A stretch of 64,000 bases of DNA from Synaphobranchus kaupii. Taxonomy: Eukaryota > Chordata > Actinopteri > Anguilliformes > Synaphobranchidae. Where the stretch lies: contig CM056380.1 of assembly GCA_029718625.1 (NCBI GenBank), positions 14,048,286 through 14,112,285 on the forward strand, read 5' to 3'. The position numbers and the translations under genes are program-made. How positions within the stretch are numbered: position 1 is the first letter of the stretch; each line of letters starts with the position of its first letter. Shown here piece by piece: positions 32,913 to 44,359 of this stretch. A model generated the notes under the pieces. That model ran no database searches and was not told the origin of the DNA. It saw only the letters and a program-made list of their open reading frames with translations.

Positions 32913-34430
32913 TACTCACAAAAAGTTAGGGATATTTGGCTTTCGGGTGAAATTTATGGAAAATGTAAGTTCACGCTACAGTGATATTATACGTATCATG
33001 AAAGTAGGGCCTTTAAGTAGAAGCATGCAATGGTGATTTCCTCATCTCAAACAATTTATTGAAACAAAAGCCAACAACAGTGGTGGGTATACCACAACAA
33101 AAATGTCAATGTCTCAATAACTTGTCATGTGCCCTTGAGCATCAATTACAGCTTGACAACGACGTCTCATGCTGTTCACAAGTCGACTTATTGTCTGCTG
33201 AGGCATGGCATTCCACTCTTCTTGAAGGGCGGCCCTCAGGTCATTGAGGTTCTGGGGTACAGAGTTACGAGCCTCTACACGGTGAGTCAGCTGATCCCAT
33301 AGGTTTTCTATGGGATTCAGGTCTGGAGAAAGTGCAGGCCACTCCATTTGAGGTACCCCAGTCTCCAGCAGCCTTTCCCTAATGATGCGACCTCGATGAG
33401 CTGGAGCATTGTCGTCCATGAAGATGAAATTAGGCCTGTGTTGTTCATGCAGGGGCACAATGACTGGATTAATGATGTTATTCAGGTAGTATGGGCTTGT
33501 CACTGTACCATTCACAAAGTGTAGGGCAGTTCTGTATTGACTAGACACACCTGCCCACACTGTAACACCGCCACCATCTGGTGACAACAGTGGCTGATGC
33601 ATAGCGCTCTCCTTGACGTCTCCAACATCGTTGGCGGCCATCATTTCTGCTCAACGTGAATCGACTTTCATCAGAGAACAGCACTGAGGCCCACTGGTCC
33701 CTCGTCCAGCGTAAATGCTCCCTGGCCCATGCAAGACGATGACACCTGTGCCTGGTGGTGTGGTCAGGTACCCTTGCAGGTCGTCTAGCACGCAGACCAC
33801 GCTGATGTAAATGGTTTCGAATGGTCTGACGTGACACTTGGGTGCCTCTCACCTCCCTTAAATGTGCCTGGAGTTGAGTGGCATTCATCATCCGGTTCCG
33901 CAGGGCACTGTTCACAATGAAGCGGTCATCAGTGTGGGATGTGGCCAAAGGACGTCCACTTCTATGCCTTTCTGTGACTCTTCCAGTCTCTCTGTATCTC
34001 TGTTGCAACCTGCTGATGACACTCTGTGACACTCTAAGCTCAGTGGCCACTTCCCTCTGAGAACATCCTGTTTGAAGCCTCGCAATGGCGAGGTACTGTT
34101 GATCAATTGTTAGGTGTCGTCTTGGTCTCATGATGTCAAAATGTGAACAGCATGATGAAGAGGACTGTTTAAATACCAATTCTAATTGAACCAGGAAATG
34201 TATTGGTCGATTCATGGATCAAACACCTGTTGTGAATTTTGCCGTTCAGCTCCTTGTTAGAGAACAGCAAGTTGTGCAAAAAGTACTGAAACATTGAATA
34301 GTTGGACATGTGCATTCAAAAGTTTAGAGAAGGTCAAATTAATTTCACCTGTAAAGGTTATAGTGCATTTTAGGTTCATCCTGAAATTTCACCCGAAAGC
34401 CGAATATCCCTAACTTTTTGTGAGTAGTGT
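32909..34430 (-). mobile_element. Nearly complete Tc1-like transposon
   Basis: The 1.52-kb element has matching inverted ends of about 45 bp. The left starts ACACTACTCACAAAAAGTTA and the right end is its reverse complement; the pairing continues through GGCTTTCGGGTGAAATT. Both flanks are AT repeats, consistent with TA target duplication. A single transposase gene lies inside on the minus strand. Confidence 0.92.
33114..34131 (-). pseudogene. Tc1-like transposase with one frame break
   Basis: Transposase catalyses cut-and-paste movement into TA sites. The start is the ATG at 34131 (MRPRRHLTIDQQYLAIARLQ). It is followed by HTH 1 (SQREVATELRVSQSVISRL), an AT-hook-like RSGRPL linker, HTH 2 (VSRQTIRNHLHQRGLRARRP), and the first catalytic Asp in VLFSDESRFTL. 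Near 33605 the frame shifts; from there the second Asp (FIFMDDNAPAHR) and the Glu (SPDLNPIENLWDQL) follow in another frame to the stop at 33114. Apart from this one break, apparently a short deletion, all the DD34E parts are present and in order, so the copy is fairly young. Confidence 0.9.
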
Positions 34431-34452
34431 ATATATATATATATATATATAT

Positions 34453-35485
34453 ATAGTTGCACTCAAAATTATTCAATCCCCTTCACTTTTTGCACTTTAT
34501 TGTGTTGTAAATTTACATTTTTGCCCATCAATCTACACTCAATATCCCATAATGACAAAGTGAAAACATGTTTTTAGAAATTTTTGCAAATGTATTAAAA
34601 ATCAAAAACTGAAATCTCTCATGTGCATAAGTATTCAAACCCTTTGCTTTAATGTAAGTATCATATTTCATATTTGGTTGCATATCCTTTGCATGCGGTT
34701 ACTTCCTGAAGTCTGTGACCCATCAACATCAAAAGATCCTCTATATCTTATTTTCAGGTACTGTTACAAGCGATAGTATGGAACACGTGACTGGCGAAAT
34801 GGCTGTAAGTCATCAAAGATCTAAGGTATCAAACGAGCCCCAAACCATCACTCTGCGGCCAGATATGGAGTAGATATGGATGGATCACTTTAAGGGTTTC
34901 TTCTCCTGACTTTTTCCCCATAGAGTTCTATAGGAAAATGAGTCAGGAGAAGAAACCCTTAAAGTGATTCATCCACTGGCCGTAGAGTGATGGTTTGGGG
35001 CTCGTTTGATACCTCAGACCCTTGATGACTTACAGCCATTTCACCAGTCATGTGTTCCATACTGTACCAGTGTAATTTACAGCTGAATCTAGTCTCACCC
35101 TCAAATTCCCATACAGATCAATTAAAATGCAGAGAGCTTATAGTATCGCTTGTAACAGTACCTGAAAATAAGATCGTCTTTTCATGTTGATGGGTCACAG
35201 ACTTCAGGAAGTAACAGCATACTAAGGATATGCGACCAAATGTGAAATATGATATTTTAAAAATACACTAAAGCAAAGGGTTTGAATACTTATGCACATA
35301 TTATTTCAGTTTTTGATTTTTAATACATTTGCAAAAAATTCTAAAAACATGTTTTCACTTTGTCATTATGGGTTATTGAGTGTAGTTGGATGGGCAAAAA
35401 TGGCAATATTATCCATTTAAAATTTAATCTACAACACACAAAAGTGTGCAAAAAGTGAAGGGGGTTGAATAATTCAACTGTGCAA

Positions 35486-35490
<5 letters not shown>
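34453..35490. mobile_element. 1-kb palindromic Tc1/mariner-type MITE
   Basis: The element folds back on itself around a centre near 34925. Each arm of about 500 bp carries GTTGCAC near the outer end, CCCTTCACTTTTTGCAC, TAATGACAAAGTGAAAACATG and AAGGGTTTCTTCTCCTGAC. The arms are 80-90% alike by eye. It is inserted between (AT)n runs, as expected for TA targeting. It contains no transposase. Parts of the arm occur at 2540-2700, 30800-30920 and 40590-41060. Confidence 0.85.

Positions 35491-35517
<27 letters not shown>
35491..35517. repeat. (TA)n microsatellite
   Basis: A TA dinucleotide run on the right border of the palindromic MITE, continuing the run at 34430-34452. Confidence 0.9.
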
Positions 35518-35522
<5 letters not shown>

Positions 35523-36642
35523 CTCAACAAATAAAATTATTGAATAATAAAGGACAATATAGTCAGCGTGAATGTAAGCTAGTATATGTGCAAAATCCTG
35601 ACAATGTGTGTCCTGCAGCCCAATGTCTACCATCGGTAACTACATACTACATTAGTATCTAGTTTTAATGTGACATCTACGGTTCTACTGTGATGTCTGT
35701 GATTGTACTGATGTCTGTGGTTCTTCTACATTGTCTATGGTTCGTCTGGTGACGTCTGCAATTCTACCGCAATGTCCCGATTCTACTGTGATGTCCCTGG
35801 CTCTTCTGGGATATCTACGGAGTCTATTTTTTGTATGTCTAGTAATATAGATCTGCTGATGTGTTCTCGATAAGTTACAAGGTACCAGCTGTGGAAACAA
35901 ACGTCCTCATTGAGGATAAATCTCTATTCCATAGGAACTGCATCCAACCATCGTCAATGTCGCCCTCTAGTGTTTGAGGAGGGATTTTGGCTTGGGGACT
36001 GCTGCAGACTATGCTTCAACAGTTAATAGCACTCATTGATATCTGCGCTGTCAATCAGATGGGATGCTGGGGCTGATGGGAGATTGAGTTCCTCAATACT
36101 ATCAGAGTGAGCTACAGAAGGCTTTCACCAGATACCTGCACACACTTTCTCAGTACACAGTAGTACGAATCACAGAGCTGACAAACTGTCAATTTATTTA
36201 AAATTTAAGAGAAATAAAAAAAATAAAATAAATAAATTTAAAAAAAACTAAGCCACCACTGATAACTTTTTTTTTGTTGTTGTTTAAATTATGAATGGTG
36301 ATCATAAGCCTACAACCGCACACAAGGTAAAACCAAGAAGCCTATAGTCCCCCTTCTTATACAGTGGTATTATATCACCTTGCTTTCAGTCATCTTTTAT
36401 CTCTAGTTTTTAAGAGAGTGCATCTCCCCTAACCCTGAGTACTCTTGCATATACAGTATACCATCAGGGCCCAATACCTTATTTGTCTTAGGGGTTAGTT
36501 GGCGTTTTGTCTGACACCAAACCCCATCTCAAAATCCTCTAAAACTTGGTTACTGAATGCACTTGCACGCCCACTTCCTGGTGTAGCTCCGAAAAAAGTG
36601 AAACATCTCTTCTGTCCTCACCTTCACACCGGCCTTTGACCA
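35518..36642. other. Downstream of ccnq; no gene recognised
   Basis: Degenerate repeats of GATGTCTNTGGTTCTNCT occupy 35675-35830. A-rich sequence lies at 36190-36250. On the minus strand 36455-36500 reads LGPDGILYMQEYSGLG, weakly like an RT GPDG motif. The stretch must contain the ccnq 3' untranslated region; candidate poly(A) signals (TTTATT on plus) near 36190 are not convincing. Confidence 0.35.
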
Positions 36643-37376
36643 TCAGGTACACTTGGCTTCCATGTCATAGAGCTGCAGCAGTTTAGAGATGATGGTGTCA
36701 ATAGTGGGTTTTGTGATGTCTTCACAAAAAACCTGTGTGGGGGGGGGGGGGGGGGGGGTGTTATGTTTATTCATGTTCGTATTACACTAATGTGCCATGG
36801 GTATACACCACATTCATTTATAGTCAATTGTTTGCAGAAGCACAAAACATAACACTGACACGCTAGGAAATAGAAGGATCCTAGTTCATTTGGGGCTGGG
36901 ACGGGTATTCTTTAAGTTCCCATGTGCAAATGTGCAAAAAGGTTTTACAATTTACTCAGCTGGATAAATTCAGGTGAAGTACCCTGTTCAAAGGTACAAC
37001 AGCAGTGCCTCACTATCAATAACCAGCACATCACTCCAAAATCCATCACACGGATAGCATGCGATTTCTGTTTAATTAAGAACATGTACCCACGTTTGAA
37101 CTTTGAACTCCTCGTCATTGATCACAAATCAAGTTGGTTGGAACGCAAAACACTTTCCCATTAGTACACAATGCGGTAGTCAGACAGACTCACACACTCA
37201 CACTCACACACTCACACTCTCACACACACACTCTCACACACACACTCTCACACACACACTCTCACACACACACTCTCACACACACACTCTCACACACACA
37301 CTCTCACACACACACTCTCACACTCTCACTCTCACACTCTCACACACACTCTCACACACACACTCTCACACACACT

Positions 37377-37421
<45 letters not shown>

Positions 37422-40142
37422 CTGCCACCACTCCACGGCCCCCAGAGGCACCTCCACGCCGTAGGTGTGCAGCGCCAGGTAGAGCACGGCCACAGCCAGG
37501 TGCTGAGGGGCGTGCTCCACACACAGGGGGCCGTGGTAGCTGTCCTTCAGCAGGGCCCAGGCCGTCTCGCTGATGGGGGTGCGGGACCAGGCGTGTCTGT
37601 TCAGCAGGGCCTTCAGGGACAGCAGGTAGTGCAGCAGATACTGAGGAGCGCAAAGACACCCCCCCAAAAAAAAACTATCATCAATAAAGGCCCCAACACA
37701 CCGCGCGTCACAGCGATTTAGGGCTGTCATTTCTCCTGATTAAATCAGGAAATACTGTTTTTTCAGGCCAGATGCCTCTGGGGTCACTAGTATTTGGCCT
37801 TATTCCTGAACTTTCGCCTCTGCTATCAGAGGAAAAAAAGCTCTTGATGCGTCTGTGGGTTTAAGACATATACAATTTCTCTGCTTCTGGTTGCAACATT
37901 GTGTCTTAAAATCAATTATGATAAACATACAAAAATCACATAGGGTGTAAAATAAATCACTGGCTCTCCTGTAGTACTGAGTGGCCTGTAGGGTGTAAAA
38001 TAGTGACTGGCTCTCCTGTAGTACTGAGTGGCCTGTAGGGTGTAAAATAGTTTCTGGCTCTCCTGTAGAACTGTGTGTGGCCTGTAGGGTGTAAAATAGT
38101 TTCTGGCTCTCCTGTAGAACAGTGTGTGGCCTGTAGGGTGTAAAATAGTTTCTGGCTCTCCTGTAGTACTGTGTGGTCTGTAGGGTGTAAAGTAGTGTCT
38201 GGCTCTCCTGTAGTACTGTGAGACCTGTAGGGTGTAAAATAGTTTCTGGCTCTCCTGTAGTACTGTGTGGCCTGTAGGGTGTAAAATAGTCACTGGCTCT
38301 CCTGCAGTGCTGTGTGACCTGTAGGGTGTAAAGTAGTCACTGGCTTTCCTGTCGAATCAGTGTCTTGAGTCATAACTTCTGATTCCAAACTTGGGAGGAA
38401 AATAAAACATGATGAAGCTGTAATAATGAGCATGCATTGTAATAATGCACACACGGTACATATTCCCTAATCATCCCTCAGAGCACCTGCTCCCACTCCA
38501 CCTCAGCTGGTGTAAGCCCAGTGTTCAGGCACAAAATGGCCACCGTGCATCACCAGGCAAGTGCCGCAGGTGAGTGGCGGCAGTTATCATGAGCTTTCCC
38601 CATTCATTCTAAAGTGCTCCGAGATGAAAAACGATATTATCATCATCAGCGTCGTCGTCATCAGTTTGAGAGAGGAAGGACGGACGCGACTGGGCGGGCA
38701 CCTTGTGCGGGTGCTGGAACGAGACTTGAAAGTTGAGCTGCCGGAGAATGAGCAGCTCACACTGCACAACACTGTCCCTCAGCTCCCAAAACTGACTGTT
38801 CAACTCCAGGGGCTCACTGTCCACATGCATATACCTGAGAGCAGGGGGCAGGGGGGGTGGCAGGTCAATAGGGAGACAGGAGGGAGATAGAGGTGGGGTG
38901 GGTGAGAGAGAGAGGGGGGAAAGGAGGAGAGGAGGGAGAAAGATAGGAGTAAGAGAAAGAGGAAGCAAGGGAAAACTAGTTTAAAAAACAAATAACTTTC
39001 AATATGATAACTTACAGTTCTTCATATGTGTAAAAACACATGCGAATATTCAGAACCTTTTAAAACAGACTCAAGAGGACTCTTCGTATAGATGAGCTTA
39101 CCTGTGACAGACATTAATGATGTCTCGTGTTCTCATGTGTTGTTCCTCCACCTTGCCGGCCAGGTAGATGGCCGACATGGCCACCAGGTAGGGCTCGTAC
39201 ACCTGTAAGCCGGCTGACTGGAAGAAACGATGGTACAGCGTGCATGCCGTTGCCACAGGGACTGAATGCATCCCCAGTTTAACTCCTAAAAAAATGAAGC
39301 ATGAGAGAAGTACACCTTTTTGTGAAATAGAACATATTTAGGCTGAAATAAACTTATTTAATGACATAATCCTTGATGACACAGTCATAGTATGCGGTTG
39401 TCAGTTCTGAGTTGAAGCGGCTTGGCGCACAGACGTGGGCCAGCGAGCGGACAAATCATTTAACGCAAAGTCAAGGCAGGGGCTGCGTTCAGGACAGACA
39501 GATTTCAGGATGATTCTGCAGAAACACGGTCCAAGCTGGGTGGGAAGTGAGGCAATGTTAAGGCCTTCGTGCAAGTGGCATAAATGCAGCCAGGGCCCAT
39601 ATTCATAAAGCATTTTAGAGTAAGAGTGCTGATCTGGGGTCAGTTTTAGCTTTTAGCTCATAAAGGTAAGGACCATGGAAAACTGATCCTAGATCACTTC
39701 TTCTGCGAGAGGTTTCATGAATATGGCCCCAGGTTATTAAAAGTTTGGGTGACTAGAACACGGCCACATCCTGTATATGCACGCAGATTTTTCAGAAGCA
39801 ACAAGAAGGCATCAAACAAAAAAACTAGAACTAACGTCAGATACTGACTGTAACGTAAACTTAGATAGCTACTAGTTAGCTAGTTCATCGATTATAGCGT
39901 TAGCGTTCTCTATCGAGTTAGAGTAAACGCAGATGTCTGTGATATCAACTACACTACCTAGCTTACTGCTAGCTAGTTGTATCACAATTTTACCCACAGT
40001 AAACAATATCAGCTAACGTTAGCTAGTCTGCATTGTTAAAAAAAACAAAAAACTTACCCGTTTCCATGATAAACCTACATACACGAAAGTGTGTCTTCAT
40101 GTCCGCGTTGGAGCCAGATTCAGCAGGTATATTTGATGCCAT
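36643..40142 (-). CDS. ccnq: Cyclin-Q (FAM58A/cyclin M), complete five-exon gene
   Basis: Cyclin-Q is the activating partner of CDK10. In humans its loss causes STAR syndrome. Coding exons on the minus strand are 40142-40058, 39285-39102, 38834-38702, 37640-37422 and 36732-36643. All have GT/AG introns and keep one frame for 236 codons (human protein about 248). The start [11 protein letters not shown] precedes the cyclin box. Diagnostic stretches are [16 protein letters not shown] (exons 1/2), [20 protein letters not shown] (2), [20 protein letters not shown] and [10 protein letters not shown] (3), [15 protein letters not shown] and [18 protein letters not shown] (4), and [20 protein letters not shown] (5). 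These match FAM58A family blocks in order. The exon 4 donor lies directly in a (TG)n tract, and the exon 5 acceptor follows a run of 20 C on the coding strand. No disabling change is seen. The neighbouring L1CAM-like gene supports orthology. Confidence 0.95.
36739..36758. repeat. Poly-G run at a splice acceptor
   Basis: Twenty consecutive G on the plus strand. On the ccnq coding strand this is a C20 tract just upstream of the exon 5 acceptor (CACACAG/GTTTTT), taking the place of the polypyrimidine tract. Confidence 0.9.
37189..37421. repeat. CA-rich minisatellite in ccnq intron 4
   Basis: Tandem CACTCTCACACACA-type units (about 14 bp) pass into a pure CA run at 37378-37416. The array ends at the exon 4 splice donor at 37421. 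It produces spurious Ser-His-Thr open frames. Confidence 0.95.
37940..38355. repeat. 47-49-bp minisatellite in ccnq intron 3
   Basis: About nine units with the core TAGGGTGTAAAATAGT and GGCTCTCCTGTAGTACTG. The core starts at 37941, 37989, 38036, 38085, 38134, 38181, 38228, 38275 and 38322. Confidence 0.95.
39593..39730. mobile_element. Small MITE in ccnq intron 1
   Basis: A 138-bp palindromic element with ends GGGCCCATATTCATAAAG and CTTTCATGAATATGGCCCC-like, and inner pairing around GATCTGGGGTCAGTTTT and AAACTGATCCTAGATCA. This is a widespread fish MITE pattern. The superfamily is unclear. Confidence 0.65.
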
Positions 40143-40376
40143 GATGCGTGTCTGCTGTACTGCTTCCACAACACAGAGCCTCCAGAAGACTCACTAGCAG
40201 TGAAAAGAGCACACGATCAAACAAGCTTCCGATTTGCCTAGCGTGAAGCGAGTGCCCACCATAGAGTCATTGAGTTCAGTGGTGCCCACCCACAGTTCCG
40301 GTTTTTGACTTCCGATCTGCCTTTCGGGTCTTTTATTTCACAATAAGAGCTAATATCGCTATTATGTTGTACATTT
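40143..40376 (-). promoter_or_regulatory. Putative ccnq promoter and 5' untranslated region
   Basis: This lies immediately upstream of the ccnq start codon. It holds several ETS-like CTTCCG/TTCCGG motifs (40228, 40302, 40313), as in many TATA-less housekeeping promoters. No TATA box is obvious. The assignment is by position. Confidence 0.35.
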
Positions 40377-41060
40377 AGATAGTGAGCACCATAATTAATT
40401 GGAAAGTGACACATTTTTTGTTATTTTGGTTCTGTACTCTAACACTTTAAAAGGATACAATGACAATGAGGATTTTTAAATTTGAGGGTATTTTCATCCA
40501 TATCAGATGAACCGTTTAAAAATTATAGAACCTTTTGTACATAGTCCCTCCCATTTTTGGGCATCAAAAAATAATATTGGACAGTTTATAACATAATGTA
40601 GAATAAAGTAATAATTTTTAATAATTGGTAGCATATCCTTTGCATGCCATGACTTCCTGATGTCTGTGACCCAACAATATCAAAAGACTCTTGATATCTT
40701 TTTTCTGGTACTCCTACAAGCAATACTATAACCTCTCTGCATTTGAATGGATCTCTATGGGAATTGGGGGGTGGGACTAGATTTAGCTGTAAATTACACT
40801 GGGACAGTATGGAATACATGGTTGGCTAAATTGCTCTAAGTCATCGAGGGTCTGACGTATCAAGCCTTAAATCATCACTTTGCTGCCAGAAATACAGTAG
40901 ATATGGATGGATAACTTGAAGGGTTTCTTCTCCTGACTTATTTTTCCAAAGAGTTCAATAGGAAAATTTGTCAGGAGAAACAACCCTTAAAGTGATCCAT
41001 CCATATCTATTGCATATCTGGCAGCAGAGATGGTTTGAGGCTCGTTTGTAAACTTGACAA
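40377..41060. mobile_element. Palindromic MITE of the 34453-35490 family
   Basis: The right half folds around a centre near 40950 (GATATGGATGGAT...ATCCATCCATATC; GGTTTCTTCTCCTGAC with GTCAGGAGAAACAACCC). The left half shares AGTGAGCACCATAATTAATTGG with 30560 and TTCCCATAGAGATCCATTCA (inverted) with the other copies. It is non-coding. Confidence 0.7.
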
Positions 41061-41617
41061 CAAAACATATATAAACATATCCTTTCTGGAGTGTAATTGT
41101 TCGTCAACTGTTTAAAACATTCATTCAAATGATATGTTGTTCCATGAGGCAATTTTTGTTATTTGACATTTAAAGTTTAAATGACCACAATCTCTTCAGA
41201 TGCTCAGAAGAAAAAACAAAGGGCCCAAGTTACATTAAATAATTTAGGAAAGTTTTGGTAGCATTGCTTTGGAATAGAGCTAGTTTAATTAGTGTGAGCT
41301 ACGATAGGCAATATTGTTAGTTGTAACTTGTAACCACATTTTGATATCAATACTTTTAAAGGCAGGCCTAGTTTTTGCAAGTTGGAATTAAGGACTTACA
41401 GACAGTGCTTTGTCGGCTATGCGTGAGTAACTTGGCATTTGTTTTACGTCAAAAATGTTTTTTGTTGAGATACAGATGTACAAACACAATATTTTCCCTT
41501 GAAACATGCAATGCATAGCAATGTGATTGCAATTACATTTTTGTTGACGTGTGAGCGGCTGATCACCTTGTTACAGCTTTTTACATTCCTCACATTATCC
41601 AAGGTGTTGACAACAAA
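41061..41617. other. No gene recognised
   Basis: AT-rich intergenic sequence without a coding signal or a clear repeat. Confidence 0.4.
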
Positions 41618-43165
41618 GGTGTTGAGTGTGTAAGGACAATGGGCCTCATTTATCAATATGGTCGTAAAAATTAGTGTATATTTGAGCTTAACAACGTGCG
41701 TACGAATATCTCACGTGTGATTCATCAAACTTGTGTAAATCACTGATCTGAGCGTAAATGTGTTCGTAGGCTGATAAATCAGACTTGACCGTATATTAGG
41801 AAGCGCAATCACATCAATAATATTATGAATTACCATACTCACACGCCCATTTGCTATCATATTTGGCAGGGCCACCTCCTTTAAAACGCACATGCCAATA
41901 CGGTTTTCTCCAGTATATAGCCTAGGCGGGCAACAGGAAAGTAGAATAATTTTTCTGTGAGGGTAAAATTGAAATGCTTGTGAATGAACATGAAAATAAA
42001 CGTGTGCTTATTGGGAGCGTTAGTAGTGGTGTGCAGCCTAGCTCAACAGCCCCTGTGTGGCAGAGGATATAGGGCTAAAATGCTTCCTCTGAATTTCGAA
42101 CTACAACTGAGATAAAAAGAAAAAGAAAAAAGAAAATAACAATTCACAAAAAAGTTCTGCCAGTACAGGTGGAGGAAAGGGCATCCCAGAACTCTCACCT
42201 GCAGAAGAGAGGATGGGGGATCTGGACCTCATTGGGAAAGTGGCTGTGGGGAGTGATAGAAGACGGCGACTGCGACTTTATTCCTCAAAACTTCAAGATT
42301 CTCTCACGCATTCTCTTACCAGGTCTTCTAGGCTAATGAACTAGATCGGATTTTTAGAAAAAAATATCTGCGTCTTGCATAGCCTACAACATTACTGGTG
42401 ATGTGTAATTATTTTCATATGGCTATCTCCAATAAATCCTTATACAGAGGTTCTTACCTGATTTAATCATTGTAACTGGCTTATGCTTCATTCCATTTAG
42501 GCTGCACGTGATGAGAAACTAATAGCGGTGTCAAATTAAAAATCAACTTGTTAAAAATCAACTTATTTATATATTACTTTTGCCAATTAGGGTACACAAC
42601 GTCTACAGCCACAAAGCATAGGTCAAGTGCATTTTAAAATATTTCCCAGATGCATTAACGGCTTTTAATATTTTCATAATGCATGCTATTTTGCCATTTT
42701 TATTATCTGCTCCTCATTTAAGGCGAAATCAGATTTTCACATAACCTGTTTTCCAAAGAGCACCTTTTTTGTTTATCACGTGTTGGCTCCGCAGTGCTCT
42801 GAACAAAAGTAATTTTTTACTATTGTTCCCTCGCTGTTCATTGCATTCAATGTCGCTGCCACCTCACTGGGAAAAAGCGTACATCGTGACATGAGATTTC
42901 ATCGTACTGGACATTGGACTGTTTTTGATAAATCCGGAAATTTCCCTAAAAATGGCCGTACGCATACTTTACGATCAGATTTGAACATACGCCTGAATGA
43001 TGAATGAGGCCCAATGGATGAGTGCGTAAGGACAATGCTTGAGTGTGTAAGGACAATGGGTGAGTGTGTAAGAACAACGGTTGAGTGTGTAAGGGCAATG
43101 CATCAGTGTGTAAGGACAATGGGTGAGTGTGTAAGTACAACGATTGAGTGTGTAAGGTGTTGGGA
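41618..43165. repeat. 20-21-bp minisatellite, split by a Harbinger element
   Basis: Units of the type GAGTGTGTAAGGACAATGGGT occur once or twice at 41618-41640 and about seven times at 43013-43165. The Harbinger-like element at 41641-43012 lies between. A further four or so units appear at 44050-44135. Confidence 0.85.
41641..43012. mobile_element. Non-autonomous PIF/Harbinger-like element
   Basis: Its inverted ends are GGGCCTCATTTATCA and TGAATGAGGCCC (with TGAATGATGAATGAGGCCC at the right). Pairing extends inward through CGTAC/GTACG-type motifs. A 3-bp AAT lies on both sides (41638-41640 and 43013-43015), as expected for PIF/Harbinger. Near 42150-42240 the plus strand carries a fragment reading STGGGKGIPELSPAEERMG, resembling the GGGP...LTPAEE block of the Harbinger Myb-like protein (compare 8820). 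No transposase is present. Confidence 0.7.
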
Positions 43166-43184
43166 TGTTGTCCTTAATGTCTGT

Positions 43185-43240
43185 TGCTCTCTCTCTCTCT
43201 GTCTGTCTGTCTTTGTCTGTCTCTCTTTGTCTCTTGTTTG
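43185..43240. repeat. Pyrimidine-rich (CT/CTGT)n microsatellite
   Basis: A run of CTCTCTCTCTCT, then CTGTCTGTCTGTC and related motifs. Confidence 0.85.
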
Positions 43241-43499
43241 CTGACGTTGGAAAGATGTTAAAACCCTGGATCTTTTAATAATAATATCATGGGGATATGA
43301 ACAATATGAGACAGTTTATTTCTTAATTACAGTTTCCGCTTTCAGAAAATAAGCCTGCCTCCCTCCATCCCACCCCCCCTTTCGCACCTTATCCCCCCGC
43401 CCTGCTGGGTAAGGCTACTTAGGGGGAGGCCGAAGGACACAGTTATTCAGAGAGTTGGAGTTGGTCTATTCGTAATGGCGCTGAAAGTTCTGTGAGGGT

Positions 43500-44010
43500 C
43501 ACGCTGTGCAGTGGAATCTACATACAGAGACAAGTTTTTCCTTGGTCCTTGGAGTTCTGACAACTTTGTTCTTTTTGCGCTGGAGAAGGATAATACTGGC
43601 AATTCCTGGCTTATCGATCTCTCTCTCTTTTCTGGTAATTCCAACTTAATGTTTAAATGTCTTCTTTCTTTTTCTAAATTATAAGCAGTGAGCCTACGTT
43701 CATCAATGAATGCATGATTATGACTCATTATTCCAATTGACCTTTTCCTGTAATAAAACTACTCAATCTTAAGACCCGATTTAGACTTTGTTTTGACTTG
43801 TTGGTTGATCCACAAGGTTACTGTTCGACTTACCGATCAACGAATTCGGCGATTTAATTGCTGATTGTCTTTTTTAATAATAATTAATAAATCAAATCCA
43901 TGAAACATAATTAAATGTACGGGGGTTTCAGCATGTGATACTGCTTGTGTTCAGTATTCAGTGTGCATTGAGTGCTGGAACTGCTGGATTCAGAATATTA
44001 ACGCATTTTT
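43500..44010 (+). repeat. Dispersed repeat B (LTR-like), plus copy
   Basis: This matches the reverse complement of 47790-48260 over several hundred bases. Matching blocks are TTTAGACTTTGTTTTG, CTTGTTGGTTGATCCAC, GGTTACTGTTCGACTTACC and GAATTCGGCGATTTAATTG. The AATAAA at 43757 and repeat character suggest a solo LTR, but I could not define its ends. Confidence 0.65.
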
Positions 44011-44049
44011 ACTTAATCTGCCCCCATTTTTACTTACTTCCCCGACAAA

Positions 44050-44135
44050 GGACAACAGGTGAGTGTGTAAGAACAATGGTTGAGTGTGTCAGAACAACGG
44101 GTGAGTGTGTAAGGACAATGGTTGAGTGTGTAAGA
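44050..44135 (+). repeat. Second block of the 20-21-bp minisatellite
   Basis: About four GAGTGTGTAAGAACAATGGTT-type units, matching 43013-43165. The two blocks are separated by repeat B and flanking sequence. Confidence 0.85.
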
Positions 44136-44359
44136 GAAATTTAGTCCCAGAGAATCCCGTGTATGTTAAATGTGGGCTGAACAGTACAGGAGAAAAATGG
44201 GAAACGAGATTTTAGTGAGGTGTGTGTCTAAACCATGGGGTAAAGAAAGATATTTTCATAGCCATAAATATGGTGTGTTGTGTTTTTGTAAGTTGTTTTT
44301 CCCAGCTGAAGAAGGGTGTCATTGACGCATGCTCTCTGTATAAACAGAATGGCATTTTA

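Noticed and set aside
36455..36500. LINE RT fragment (GPDG-like motif) downstream of ccnq
   Set aside because: The match is too short, with stops on both sides.
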